Origin: Costus lasius
Taxonomy: Eukaryota > Streptophyta > Magnoliopsida > Zingiberales > Costaceae
Assembly (NCBI GenBank): GCA_027563935.2
Contig: CM050447.1
Span: forward strand, 83,747,461 to 83,811,460
Reading direction: 5' to 3'
Length of the DNA: 64,000 nucleotides
Part shown: positions 1 through 11,351 of the stretch, one piece after another
Numbering within the stretch: position 1 is the stretch's first letter
Layout: each line of letters begins with the position of its first letter
Translations under genes and position numbers: made by a program
Notes under the pieces: generated by a model
What the model was told of the DNA's origin: nothing
What the model saw: the letters and a program-made list of their open reading frames with translations, nothing else
The model's database searches: none

Positions 1-1916
1 ACTCATGTAATATTCCACCAACTTTTTGCACAAAATTTTAGACAAATACACTGTCCTCTGAAATCAATCTTTAAGATCTACAACTTTGATCCAATAAAAC
101 TTCGCAACTCACATAATAAAAAAAATTCAGTCTCATGAATTCACCTAATTTTCAGTTTAAATCTATCATACTTTTGTTTACAGGAATAGGATATCTAAAA
201 TCTTTTTCCACCCAAAAATTTTCTTTTCTATTTCTTTTCCTTTTTTATTCTTTTTTGGATGGCATGTACCAACATAGATCCATACTTTTTATTTGGACTT
301 CAACTCTTATCTTCGGTACCACTATCAATTTTACATACTGCCAAGTAGAGGAGTCATTTTCTTTTTCTCTCTCTTTTTTTTTATAGACTTCAACCCATGT
401 CTTAGGTACCACCGTCAATTTTACACAGTGCCAAGTAGGGGAGTCTCTCACTCTTTTTGTGGATCTTGGATTCTTTCTTCCCAATAAATAGTAAGATAAA
501 TTAAACATCAACTAGGTTAATCAATTGTCATCAATTAAAAAATTACACTCATATGCTTATTTTATTCAAGAAAGATGCTTCACTTTTAGATTGCATTCAT
601 CAAACAACATACCTACCCAAAAACTTTATGCATCAATCAATGAAGAATTTCAACAAGTAGATATATATTGAAGAAATAAATTCAGCATAATAGGTATATC
701 TCCATTCACAGGCATGCATGAACATTCATCATTACAGAAAAATCTACCCATCAAAGAAAAATATATCATCAAATTATCAATCTTATCATGTCCATAAAAC
801 CAATTTTAAAAAGCATAAAGATTTTCATAGTCGCATCAGATCAAAACAATTAATCCATATATCCATAAATAACTTTTCCAAGAGAAAACCATAAAGTCAT
901 AAAATCATGATAAAATCAAAGATGCAATCATATGAAATAATCATGAATAAAAGAGAGTGCAAATGATACTCACAAAACTATATAGCAAGCTCAGACCACA
1001 AATACATAAGGCTCAGACCAAAAATAGTATCGGGGCAAATGCTGCTAGGTCCAAAGATGTGCCTTTTGAAAATTTTACCTACACAATTTAAGATATATAA
1101 GGCTCAGATTAAAAAAATAGTCTCTTACTTAAATCAAACAAAAATAGAACAATAATTTTTTCAAAGGGTAATCAGAGATATCATCAATGGTCCAAAAGGG
1201 TGCAGGTGAAAAGAGTTGATGCAGGCGAGAAGCAGAGGTGGAATAGATGCTAGTGGAAGAGCTTCTAGCAATGATGATAATGCCGACAGTAGAGTGAGTA
1301 ATCTCTAATGTCCTGCTAGAGACTACAGTCCTAGAGGTGAGATCGTCGGCTGGTGGGTGCGAGAGACAGCACTGCACAAAAAAAATTAGAGTCACTAATG
1401 AAGATTTAGCTGCAAAAATAAATCAAATCAATGGAAAACAGAGGTAGCAGAAGAAGTAAGAGGCTGCTGGTGGTGCTGAGGATGATAGCTAGTGCTGTCT
1501 AGAGGTGGAAGACAGTTGCTCTTGAAGATTCCTGGATCTGGAGGCAAAAGAAGCAACAACTGGTAGAAAGCAAACAGAGTAGCAACTAAATTTTTTATGA
1601 AAAGCAGCCATACCCAAGAATAAAATTTAATGATCCAAAAAGAAAATGGATAAAACCGTGTAATAGAATGAAACTTGTTCTTTCCAGGTGCATGAAAAAT
1701 AGAGGATCAAAATCTGTCAGGGTAGGAAGAGGGCTACTCAGATTACTAAATCAAAAACTGCACAGAAGATAATCATATTCGAAAAGTTGCTATGCTTCCT
1801 AGAATGATCAGAAAATATTTTCATAAAAATAACTAATCCAAAAGATAGAACTAAACATGTTTTTCATATTCGATGCAAAAAATCAGGGTTTCAATTCATT
1901 AAAGCACTTAAAATAC
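1..1916 (-). other. 3' part of gypsy derivative F (non-coding)
   Basis: No convincing gene. This AT-rich stretch is continuous with 11352 onward once element E and one TSD copy are removed, so I read it as the downstream interior of minus-strand element F. The link is supported by a diverged repeat: about 1745-1810 resembles 11388-11450, sharing the block ATTCGAAAAG and flanking bases, at a spacing near 200 bp before E inserted. A purine-rich patch lies at about 1200-1370. The 3' LTR of F is not seen and must be left of base 1 or lost. Confidence 0.5.
296..446. repeat. Direct duplication, 90-bp period
   Basis: Two diverged copies of about 60 bp start at 296 and 386. Both begin GACTTCAAC, pass through GGTACCAC and end CCAAGTAGNGGAGTC, followed by a T/C-rich tract. 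They are probably an internal tandem duplication in the untranslated part of F. No function is apparent. Confidence 0.7.
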
Positions 1917-3846
1917 TGTTGGTGTATATGCCCTAGGACCTAGTTTTGGTCAACTTATGTACTACTTGACTTTGATATTTATACATCATTCTGGCATTGT
2001 CATTATCATTGTTTGTCTACACCTGCGATTGTGTACTTACATGATAATGTCCCTGGAGACAGATTGGATCTGTGCTCAAATAATTGTCCCCAGTCGATGT
2101 ACCTGAGTGGATATGGGATAGCTCTGGTACTTGTGTGACTGGTATGTGGGCTGGTTAGGCACGTGGTGCTAACGCAGGCACATGGGTATATCATTGGAGG
2201 ATATACTGGATAGACCCGCTATGAGGCTATGACTTGGTGTCATGAGTTATCCTCATAAGTGACAGGAGATGCATTGATCCCTTGACTTGAGGTCATTGAT
2301 CATTCTATATGGATAGGGACTTGCTTTGATACAACCCAACACCTTGCCGTAGTTGGAAGGTCATAATGGTTGTCATTGAGCATGTCACGACCCATATGAG
2401 AAGGTCAATGGACAGACATAGGATTTGCCCCTTCCTTAGGGAAGTATGATATCCATGGAGCTCCTCTATGGTTCTATGACTGAGAGTGTATGGCCATACC
2501 CAGGTAAGAACCTGTTTTAGTCATAGCCATGTGATTGGATGAAAACAAGTGGTGACACACTTGTCCAATCGGATATCAGTTCGGCAAAGAGACTGTAATG
2601 CAATCTGTACCTAGTTGCGATGATGGGGATGTCGATGTCGATATCCATTCCAATGACCTGGGTAGCAGCATGCACTGCTAGGTGCCACTCACTGCTTGTG
2701 ATGACCTTTGGTCAGCACTGCCAGCGTCAGAGGAACCTACAGGGTCGCACACCTTGATACTTGAGTTCTCGTATTGATTGGGAAGCCTTATGATCGAGTT
2801 ATTGGATAACTCGGATCTAATTGGGAGATTTCATCAGCGCCAATGGGCCTGGTGAGATGGAAGAATATTATTGGAGCCAAACTTCATTTTTGGCAGGTTG
2901 ACCCGTATTTGACCATGGTTGTCACATTTGGATTAGGGTTGCATTGGATTGGATCCAAGTGCTTAATCAACCCATGTAATGAAGTTTGAGCTAGCTCATT
3001 ATTCAATGAGGCCCAATAATAAGTTGTCATGAAGAGAAGAAGGGCTAGAAGGGTATAATGGGGACAAATCTTCTCCCCTAGGCGCCTATGGGCATAATGG
3101 GGAGAAGTGGCGTAATTTGCTACATAAGGAAGCAATTGTCGCCTCTCCCTTTATCCCTTATGGTATGAATGCCAATATGGCATTACTTGGGGCGCAAGGC
3201 AAGGCCTTGGCGCACAAGGAAAGATATGGGCACAAAAGGAATGGTTGAATGAGAATTATGGAAATGTCTTGGAGACTTTCCTTGTCTCAAACCTTCTCAT
3301 CCTAGCCGCCCACTTGTCTTGATCCTAGCCTTTCATGAATCGCCTCTTGCCCTATAAAAGAGCACCTAGCCGAGCCCTCTAATGAGTGATAAATCCTTGA
3401 AGGCATGAACACAAGAAGAGGGGCGAGTGCTAGGAGCAAGGGCGCATCTTCCTTCTTCCATAGCCGAGAGTTTCTCCTTCCTTTCCTCTTGGCGGCTTGG
3501 GTTGTTTCCTTCTTCTCTTGGCGCATCCTTTCCTCTTGGTGGCACAAGTGAAGTGGAACATCTCCCTAAGGCTTTGATCTTCTTCCCGAGGCTAGCACCG
3601 GGCGTGGAAGAAGAGAACTCAAGAGATCCGTGTGTGTGAGACTGCAGAGGGCGCACACTTGGGCGACTACATCGGCATCACTCCAAATTGCTCTTAAGGT
3701 ATTTCCTAACTCATCGTGTCGACTCTCTCGCTTGCGATCTTCACTGGGTTTTTGGGATCGGCCTGTTTCGGGGACATTCTTCCGCTGTGTAATATGTATG
3801 TCTATGACTGTGAAAATTGTAAAAATGTCCCCGGGTTTTCCCAATA
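1917..3846 (+). repeat. E 5' LTR
   Basis: Starts TGTTGGTGTATATGCC and ends CCAATA; the terminal TA replaces the expected CA kept in the 3' copy. It contains a 12-bp palindrome at 2488-2499, a dyad at 2186-2206 and a TATA box at 3353-3359. If transcription starts about 30 bp past the TATA box, U3 spans about 1917-3385 and R-U5 the remaining 460 bp. Confidence 0.95.
3353..3359 (+). promoter_or_regulatory. TATA box of E 5' LTR
   Basis: TATAAAA, repeated at 10853-10859 in the 3' LTR and recognisable in reverse in D at 59687-59693. Its place about 490 bp before the LTR end fits a U3/R boundary. No other candidate in this LTR is as good. Confidence 0.7.
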
Positions 3847-3847
3847 G

Positions 3848-3859
3848 TGGTATCAGAGC
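3848..3859 (+). other. E primer binding site (iMet tRNA)
   Basis: TGGTATCAGAGC, one base after the 5' LTR, is complementary to the 3' end of plant initiator methionine tRNA, the usual primer for plant copia elements. Confidence 0.95.
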
Positions 3860-4961
3860 GACTTGCAAGACTCGAACGATGTTTTATGCTTTTCTTTCAT
3901 GCTCACATGCCATATCTCTATTTTCGTAAATAGCATGATGCATGGCAAACGATTTTTCTAAGTAGGAAAAATTAGGGTTTCTTGTTTCTATCATCCTCTC
4001 AATCTCTTTTGGATTTTTGGACTATTTTTCTTTTTTGATTTAAAGATCAAAGGCGCACGTAATTTTGTCAAGTAGGACGGGCATTGTGTCTTCGGACTGG
4101 CCAAGTCTCTTGATCTGACAAAATTGCCAGCCGAAAGGATCTCTGAAATCATCATGAAAAATAAATCGCAATAAACCAAAAGATTTGTGAGAAGAAGATG
4201 AGAAAAAGAGACTAGTTTTATGAAAAAGTAAAATTTCAGATTTTATGTTTTTCATGAGCATGTAAAATTGCATGAGTAAATACCTTGATTGTGCATGATG
4301 TTGTGATCATTAGTCAAGCCCCCCCTTTGCATGCCTGCGATGTATCCTCGTGAGGCCTGTGTGCCGCTTTTCTTTTTTCTTTTGACTAAGAAGAAGATTA
4401 GGGTGGTGCATGTACTTGGAACTTGGCGCAAGCCTGCTTAGTGGCGCAAGTTAGGCATGGCTGAGCCCTTGGGTTTGAGAGCTAGCTAACTTGGCTTCTT
4501 GCATTGTGGCGCATCCTCATTGGAGGAAGACCATGGCATTGGCCGAACCTATGGGGAACTTTAAAAGTGTACCTCAAGGGTTTGAGAGCTAAACCATGAG
4601 AGAAGGACCTTGGAGCCAACCTTGCAGTTCAAGCTAGAGGTCGGCTAGGCTAGGTCTAGTATTTGGGGCTTGAGTTCTAGGACAAGAGTTGAACCTATTT
4701 CATGGCATGGATTGGTTCAATGTCTTGAATAGGATATGATCACATCATTCTTTACTGCTTTTATTATTATCTGCAGAAGCATGCCTGAAATATTTTATCG
4801 TTATGTTATCACCATAGGATTGCATGCCTGTAATGATAGACATAAGATAAAATTGAGATGATGAGACCTTAAACAAAAACCCTCAATTAAAATATCAAGT
4901 CTGGTAGCCTTCTAACGCATAGCCCTCACTAAGCTATCGATCAGTGGAGTTGTGAATTGTT

Positions 4962-4977
4962 TCCCACCCTCGTGGGA
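4962..4977 (+). other. E leader stem-loop 1
   Basis: TCCCAC-CCTC-GTGGGA: six perfect pairs and a CCTC loop. After one mismatch the flanks TGT/ACA could add three more pairs. Confidence 0.65.
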
Positions 4978-5161
4978 CACACCCACTTATCTTTAGAAAG
5001 TGCGTGGTGGCAATGGTTTCCCCAGTCCAGTTTTATCCTGGGCGTGCCTTCGCAAGGAAACTCGTTGGCCCTGGGCATAACGGTTAGGAATGGACTTGAC
5101 TAGAAGTTCACATGTGCTGGGCACATGGTGAAAGTCTAGAGGCATCGTTGAGAGCTAAAGG

Positions 5162-5196
5162 TTTCATGTTGTATCCAGCCCTCGCTGGACATGAAA
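5162..5196 (+). other. E leader stem-loop 2
   Basis: The inner stem TCCAGC-CCTC-GCTGGA (5174-5189) has the same CCTC loop as stem-loops 1 and 3 but different arm bases. The outer arms TTTCATG and CATGAAA pair fully, leaving a 5-base bulge on the 5' side. Confidence 0.7.
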
Positions 5197-5284
5197 TGCC
5201 TAGACTGTCTCGACAAGGGGAGTTGCTTGGAGCAACCGGCTGGCGCGCCCACCTTAGGAAACATGGGTTACTTTGTGCATCTCA

Positions 5285-5300
5285 TCCCACCCTCGTGGGA
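5285..5300 (+). other. E leader stem-loop 3
   Basis: TCCCAC-CCTC-GTGGGA, the same sequence as stem-loop 1, about 180 bp before the gag start. Confidence 0.65.
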
Positions 5301-5477
5301 CGCGAAGCCTCATGTGAAATAAGGATCCCATCTCACTAGGAAGTCTTAAACTTCCCGATTGACTTTGTGGGTTGTCAATTCGAATTTAAAATAGTGGGAG
5401 CAGTGATCATTTAAAACAAGTCCAGTTTAAATGATTCAAAGTAGTACTAATCTGTTCTTCTTGGGTGTTGTAGAACA

Positions 5478-8400
5478 ATGGCTACGAACACTGGCGGATT
5501 ATCACTGCGATCACTCCTTGATAAGGATAAGTTAGTTGGAACTAACTTTATGGACTGGCATCGGAACTTGAGGATAGTCCTCAAGCTCGAGAAGAAGCTG
5601 TATGTCCTTGAATAGCCTCTTCCTGCGGCTCCTCCGCCTAATGCCCGAACGGCAGACAGAGATGCTTATAGAAAGCATCAGGATGACTCTTTGGAGGTTG
5701 CATGTCTTATGCTAGCCAGCATGGCACCTGAACTGCAGGTGCAATATGAGGAGCAGAACGCTTTTCAGATGATCACTCGTCTGAAACAGATGTTCGAGGC
5801 TCAGGCTAGAACTGAGAGATTTGACATCGCCAAAGCAGTCTTTCGGTGCAAGTTGTCTAAGGGTGCACCAGTGAGACCCCATGTTCTCAAACTCATTGGG
5901 AACGTGGATCATCACAGGAGACTGGGATACACCATAGACAACGAGCTGGTTGTGGATCTTATTCTGCATTCCCTGCCCCCTAGCTTCAGTCTGTTTATCA
6001 TTAACTTCAACATGAACCGGATTGAGTGCACACGGGAGGAATTTATGAATATGCTCCAAACAGCCGAGCGAGAGATGGGTAAGACCAAACCCAATTCTGT
6101 TCTTTTGGTCCCTGCGACCAAGAAGATAAAGAAGAAGGGTAAGGTGCGTGCTAAGAGCAGTGCCAGAGGTCCTACCAAAGCACTGAAGAAAAAGGCGAAG
6201 AAGTCAAAGGACCAGAGGTGTTTTCACTGTGGCGAGCAGGGTCACTGGAGAAGGGACTGCAAGCAGCTTCAGAATGAGGAGAAGAAAGGCTTGGCCTTAA
6301 CTTCTAGCTCAGGTATCTATGTTACAGAAGTCAATCTTTCTACTTCTATGTCATGGGTGTTGGATACCGCATGTGGAGCTCATATTTGTACAAATATGCA
6401 GGGGCTCAAGAAAAGTAGATCGGTGCGGCTTGGAGAGATTGACCTACGCGTTGGAGACGGGGCACAGGTTGCTGTTGCTGTTGTAGGCGTTTTGACTCTC
6501 TCCTTGCCTTCTGGACTTCAATTAGAACTAGATAATTGCTTTTGTGTACCCTCACTTACTAAGAACATTGTATCCATTCCTTGCTTAGCAAGGAAAGGAT
6601 TTAAATTTGAAATAAATAAGAACTCATGTTCTTTTTCATTTGCAAATATGTTCTATGGGAAGGGTACTTTGTGCAATGGTCTATATATCTTGGATATGGA
6701 AAGTTCTATTTGTAACATAAGTAATAAAAGGACCAAACTGAGTGGTTCAGTTGGTGCTTTCCTATGGCACTGTCGATTAGCCCATATAAACAAGAATCGC
6801 ATCCAACAACTCCATGCAAATGGATTGTTAGATTCATGTTCCTTGGAGGAATTTGATACTTGTGAACCTTGTTTATTAGGGAAAATGACAAAGGCGCCCT
6901 TCACCAAGATTGGTGAGAGGGCAGAAGGTTTATTAGATCTCATACATACTTATGTGTGGCCCCTTCAATAAACAAGCCAGAGGAGGGTACAACTACTTCA
7001 TTACCTTCACTGATGACTTCAGTAGGTATGGCTATGTCTACTTATTGAGACATAAATCTGAATCCTTTGAGAAATTCAAGGAGTTCAAGAATGAAGTAGA
7101 GAACCAGCTTGGAAGATCCATTAAAGCTCTTCGATCAGATCGAGGTGGAGAATACCTGAGCGGTGAGTTCTTTGACTATCTGAGAGAGTGTGGGATCATA
7201 TCCCAACTCACTCCTCCTGGAACACCTCAATGGAATGGTGTGTCTAAAAGGAGAAATCGAACTTTATTGGATATGGTTCGATCTATGATGAGTCATGCAA
7301 CTCTACCTTCATCATTCTGGGGCATGCACTAGAAACAACTTCTCTGATACTAAATAATGTTCCATCTAAGAGTGTCTCCAAAATACCATACGAGATGTGG
7401 AGTGGGAGACGCCCTAATCTCACTTTTATCAAGATCTGGGGATGTGAGGCTTATGTCAAACGTCAGGATTCTAGTAAGCTAGAACCTAGATCTGATAAGT
7501 GTGTGTTTGTGGGGTATCATAAGAAAACTAAAGGATACTACTTCTATGTCCCAACCAAGAACAAAGTTTTTGTTGCTCGGGGTGCTGTCTTTCTAGAGAA
7601 AGAATTTCTTATGAAAGAAGTTAGTGGGAGGAAGTTTGACTTGGATGAGGTCCAAGTGCAAACACAAGACAAGGAGATGGAATCTGAGCCACCTGCACCG
7701 GTTGCTAGGCAACCTGAGGCTCAGACACAAGTCCTGCGTAGGTCTGGGAGAATTCGTCGTGCACCTGTAAGGTATGGGTCGCTGCCGACCCAACACGATG
7801 GGATCTTCATCATTGAGGATGAACCCATAACCTATGATGAGGCGGTCAGTGGATCGGACTCCGAGAGATGGCTTGACGCCATGCGATCCGAGATGGATTC
7901 CATGTCGGCTAACCAAGTCTGGGATTTGGTTGAGCTGCCTGATGGGGTAAAACCCATAGGGTGTAAATGGGTCTTCAAGAGGAAGACAGACATGGATAGC
8001 GAAATAGTTACCTATAAGGGTAGACTAGTGGCTAAAGGATTTAAACAAGTCCACGGGGTGGACTATGATGAAACCTTCTCGCCAGTTGCCATGATTAAAT
8101 CCATTCGATTCTGCTTGCTATAGCTGCATATCATGACTATGAGATAGGGCAGATGGATGTGAAGACAGCGTTCCTTAACGGGAAGTTGACTGAGGATGTG
8201 TATATGTCACAACCTGATGGCTTCATCCATCCTGCAGAGGCTAATAAGGTCTGCAGGCTGAAGAGATCTATTTATGGATTAAAACAAGCATCTCGAAGTT
8301 GGAATCTTCGATTTGATGAAGCCGTGAGATATTATGGCTTTATCAAAAGCGAAGATGATGCCTGTGTATACAGAAAATTCAGTAGGAGCTTGGTGATTTT

Positions 8401-9340
8401 TCTGGTCTTGTATGTTGATGACATACTACTCATCGGAAATGACATCCCTAGTCTTCAAGCTGTGAAGACATGGTTGGGGAAGTGTTTCGAGATGAAAGAC
8501 TTAGGGGAGGCCGCCTATATTCTAGGCGTAAGGATCTACCGGGATAGATCCAAGAGGCTTCTGGCCCTTAGTCAGAGTACCTACATTGATAAGGTACTAG
8601 AGAGGTTCAACATGGAGCAATCCAAGAGAGGATACCTTCCAGTGAGACATGGCCTTACTCTCTCAAAGAGCCAGTGCCCTACAACACAGGCTGAGAGGCA
8701 TGACATGAGTCGAATTCCTTATGCTTCGGCAGTATGATCGATCATGTATGGAATGTTGTGTACTAGACCAGATGTGGCATATGCTGTGAGCATAGCCAGC
8801 CGATACCAATCCAATCCAGGTCTGCAGCACTGGGTGGCTGTAAAGAACATCCTAAAGTATCTGAGAAGAACTAAGGATCTGTTCTTGGTCTATGGGGGAC
8901 AGGAAGAGCTCAGTATGCAGGGCTACACTGTTGCGTCTTTCCAGTCTGACCCTAACGACTTTAGATCGCAGGCCGGCTATGTGTTCAAGATAAATAAAGG
9001 CGCTGTATGTTGGAAGAGCTTCAAGCAATCCACCATAGCAGATTCTACAACCGAGGCTGAGTATGTGGCTGCTTCTGAGGCAGCCAAGGAAGCCGTTTGG
9101 ATAAGGAAGTTCTTATGTGATCTTCAGGTGGTACCTAGTGCAATGGATCCCATTGAACTCTACTGTGACAACAATGGAGCAATTGCACAAGCCAAGGAAC
9201 CACGGTCTCATCAAAGATCCAAACACATACTCAGAAGATTTCACCTGATCAGAGAGATCATTGACAGAGGTGATGTCAAGATTAGCAGAGCAGACACATT
9301 AAACAATCTGGCAGACCCATTGACCAAGGCTTTGGCGTAG
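5478..9340 (+). pseudogene. E copia gag-pol, broken
   Basis: Copia polyprotein in usual order: Gag, CCHC knuckle CFHCGEQGHWRRDC (from 6219), protease with DTA core (about 6360), GAG-pre-integrase, integrase, reverse transcriptase with YVDD (about 8411) and RNase H. The start is ATG 5478, which begins a Gag frame like that of the intact element C. Lesions: TAG at 5613; loss of 2 nt near 6955 at the pre-integrase/integrase join; loss of 1 nt near 7321; loss of 1 nt near 8111 in reverse transcriptase; TGA at 8735. The TAG at 9338, after LTKALA, is also present in D, so it may be the normal end for this family; about 17 further codons stay open after it. No functional product is expected. Confidence 0.95.
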
Positions 9341-9403
9341 CAGAAGCATGATGGTCATGCTAGAGATATGGGGTTGAGATTCCTCAACTTCTAGGTCTTA
9401 GTG

Positions 9404-9415
9404 CAAGTGGGAGAT
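9404..9415 (+). other. E polypurine tract
   Basis: CAAGTGGGAGAT directly before the 3' LTR, where plus-strand DNA synthesis is primed. The same motif abuts the 3' LTRs of B, C and D in reverse. Confidence 0.85.
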
Positions 9416-11346
9416 TGTTGGTGTATATGCCCTAGGACCTAGTTTTGGTCAACTTATGTACTATTTGACTTTGATATTTATATATCATTCTGGCATTGTC
9501 ATTATCATTGTTTGTCTACACCTGCGATTGTGTACTTACATGATAATATCTCTGGAGACAGATTGGATCTGTGCTCGAATAATTGTCCCCAGTCGATGTA
9601 CCTGAGTGGATATGGGACAGCTCTGGTACTTGTGAGACTGGTATGTGGGCTGGTCAGGCACATGGTGCTAACGCAGGCACATGGATATATCATTGGAGGA
9701 TATACTGGATAGACCCGCTATGAGGCTATGACTTGGTGTCATGAGTTATCCTCATAAGTGACAGGAGATGCATTGATCCCTTGACTTGAGGTCATTGATC
9801 ATTCTATATGGCTAGGGACTTGCTTTGATACAACCCAACACCTTGCCGTAGTTGGAAGGTCATAACGGTTGTCATTGAGCATGTCACAACCCATATGAGA
9901 AGGTCAATGGACAGACATAGGATTTGCCCCTTCCTTAGGGAAGTATGATATCCATGGAGCTCCTCTATGGTTCTATGACTGAGAGTGTATGGCCATACCC
10001 AGGTAAGAACCTGTTTTAGTCATAGCCATGTGATTGGATGAAAACAAGTGGTGACACACTTGTCCAATCGGATATCAGTTCGGCAAAGAGACTGTAATGC
10101 ATCTGTACCTAGTTGCGATGATGGTGATGTCGATGTCGATATCCATTCCAATGACCTGGGTAGCAGCGATGCACTGCTAGGTGCCACTCACTACTTGTGA
10201 TGACCTTTGGTCAGCACTGCCAGCGTCAGAGGAACCTACAGGGTCGCACACCTTGATACTTGAGTTCTCGTATTGATTAGGAAGCCTTATGATCGAGTTA
10301 TTGGATAACTCGGATCTAATTGGGAGATTTCATCAGCGCCAATGGGCCTGGTGAGATGGAAGAATATTATTGGAGCCAAACTTCATTTTTGGCAGGTTGA
10401 CCCGTATTTGACCATGGTTGGTCACATTTGGATTAGGGTTGCATTGGATTGGATCCAAGTGCTTAATCAACCCATGTAATGAAGTTTGGGCTAGCTCATT
10501 ATCCAATGAGGCCCAATAATAAGTTGTCATGAAGAGAAGAAGGGCTAGAAGGGTATAATGGGGACAAATCTTCTCCCCTAGGCGCCTATGGGCATAATGG
10601 GGAGAAGTGGCGCAATTTGCTTCATAAGGAAGCAATTGGCGCCTCTCCCTTTATCCCTTATGGTATGAATGCCAATATGGCATTACTTGGGGCGCAAGGC
10701 AAGGCCTTGGCACACAAAGAAAGATATGGGCACAAAAGGAATGGTTGAATGAGAATTATGGAAATGTCTTGGAGACTTTCTTTGTCTCAAACCTTCTCAT
10801 CCTAGCCGCCCACTTGTCTTGATCCTAGCCTTTCATGAATCGCCTCTTGCCCTATAAAAGAGCACCTAGCCGAGCCCTCTAATGAGTGATCAATCCTTGA
10901 AGGCGTGAACACAAGAAGAGGGGCGAGTGCTAGGAGCAAGGGCGCATCTTCCTTCTTCCATAGCCGAGAGTTTCTCCTTCCTTTCCTCTTGGCGGCTTGG
11001 GTTGTTTCCTTCTTCTCTTGGCGCATCCTTTCCTCTTGGTGGCGCAAGTGAAGTGGAACATCTCCCTAAGGCTTTGATCTTCTTCCCGAGGCTAGCACCG
11101 GACGTGGAAGAAGAGAACTCAAGAGATCCGTGTGTGTGAGACTGCAGAGGGCGCACACTTGGGCGACTACATCGGCATCACTCCAAATTGCTCTTAAGGT
11201 ATTTCCTAACTCATCGTGTCGACTCTCTTACTTGCAATCTTCACTGGGTTTTTGGGACCGGCCTGTTTCGGGGACATTCTTCAGCTGCGTAATATGTATG
11301 TCTATGACTCTGAAAATTGTAAAAATGTCCCCGGGGTTTCCCAACA
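9416..11346 (+). repeat. E 3' LTR
   Basis: Starts TGTTGG, ends CCAACA and is followed by TSD AATAC. It matches the 5' LTR with about 2% substitutions and a few single-base indels. TATAAAA is at 10853-10859 and the 12-bp palindrome at 9987-9998. Confidence 0.95.
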
Positions 11347-11351
11347 AATAC

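Larger units (their letters stand above)
3860..5477 (+). other. E leader (about 1.6 kb, no gene)
   Basis: Non-coding leader between primer site and gag. It resembles the leaders of D (reverse orientation) and H. It carries three short stem-loops at 4962-4977, 5162-5196 and 5285-5300 (listed separately). I see no supported reading frame. Confidence 0.85.
1917..11346 (+). mobile_element. Element E: full-length, decayed Ty1/copia (family I)
   Basis: A 9430-bp plus-strand copia element with LTRs of 1930 and 1931 bp that start TGTTGG and end CCAATA (5') or CCAACA (3'). The 5-bp TSD AATAC is at 1912-1916 and 11347-11351. It carries an iMet primer site, a leader of about 1.6 kb, gag-pol with multiple lesions and a polypurine tract. 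The LTRs differ by roughly 2% by eye, so it is older than the family II insertions. It is inserted in F. Confidence 0.97.

Noticed and set aside
1129..1395. 88-codon minus-strand frame in F flanking sequence
   Set aside because: Serine/threonine-rich, no recognisable domain, no neighbour support.
2006..2194. 62-codon minus-strand frame in E LTRs (also 9505)
   Set aside because: Antisense to the LTR and explained by LTR duplication; no recognisable protein features.
3366..3868. Several overlapping frames on both strands in the E R-U5 region
   Set aside because: LTR sequence with low stop density from GC-richer composition; the frames overlap and contradict each other.
3426..3868. Possible host gene exon near GGCGC-rich sequence
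   Set aside because: The segment is duplicated exactly in the 3' LTR, so it belongs to the LTR.
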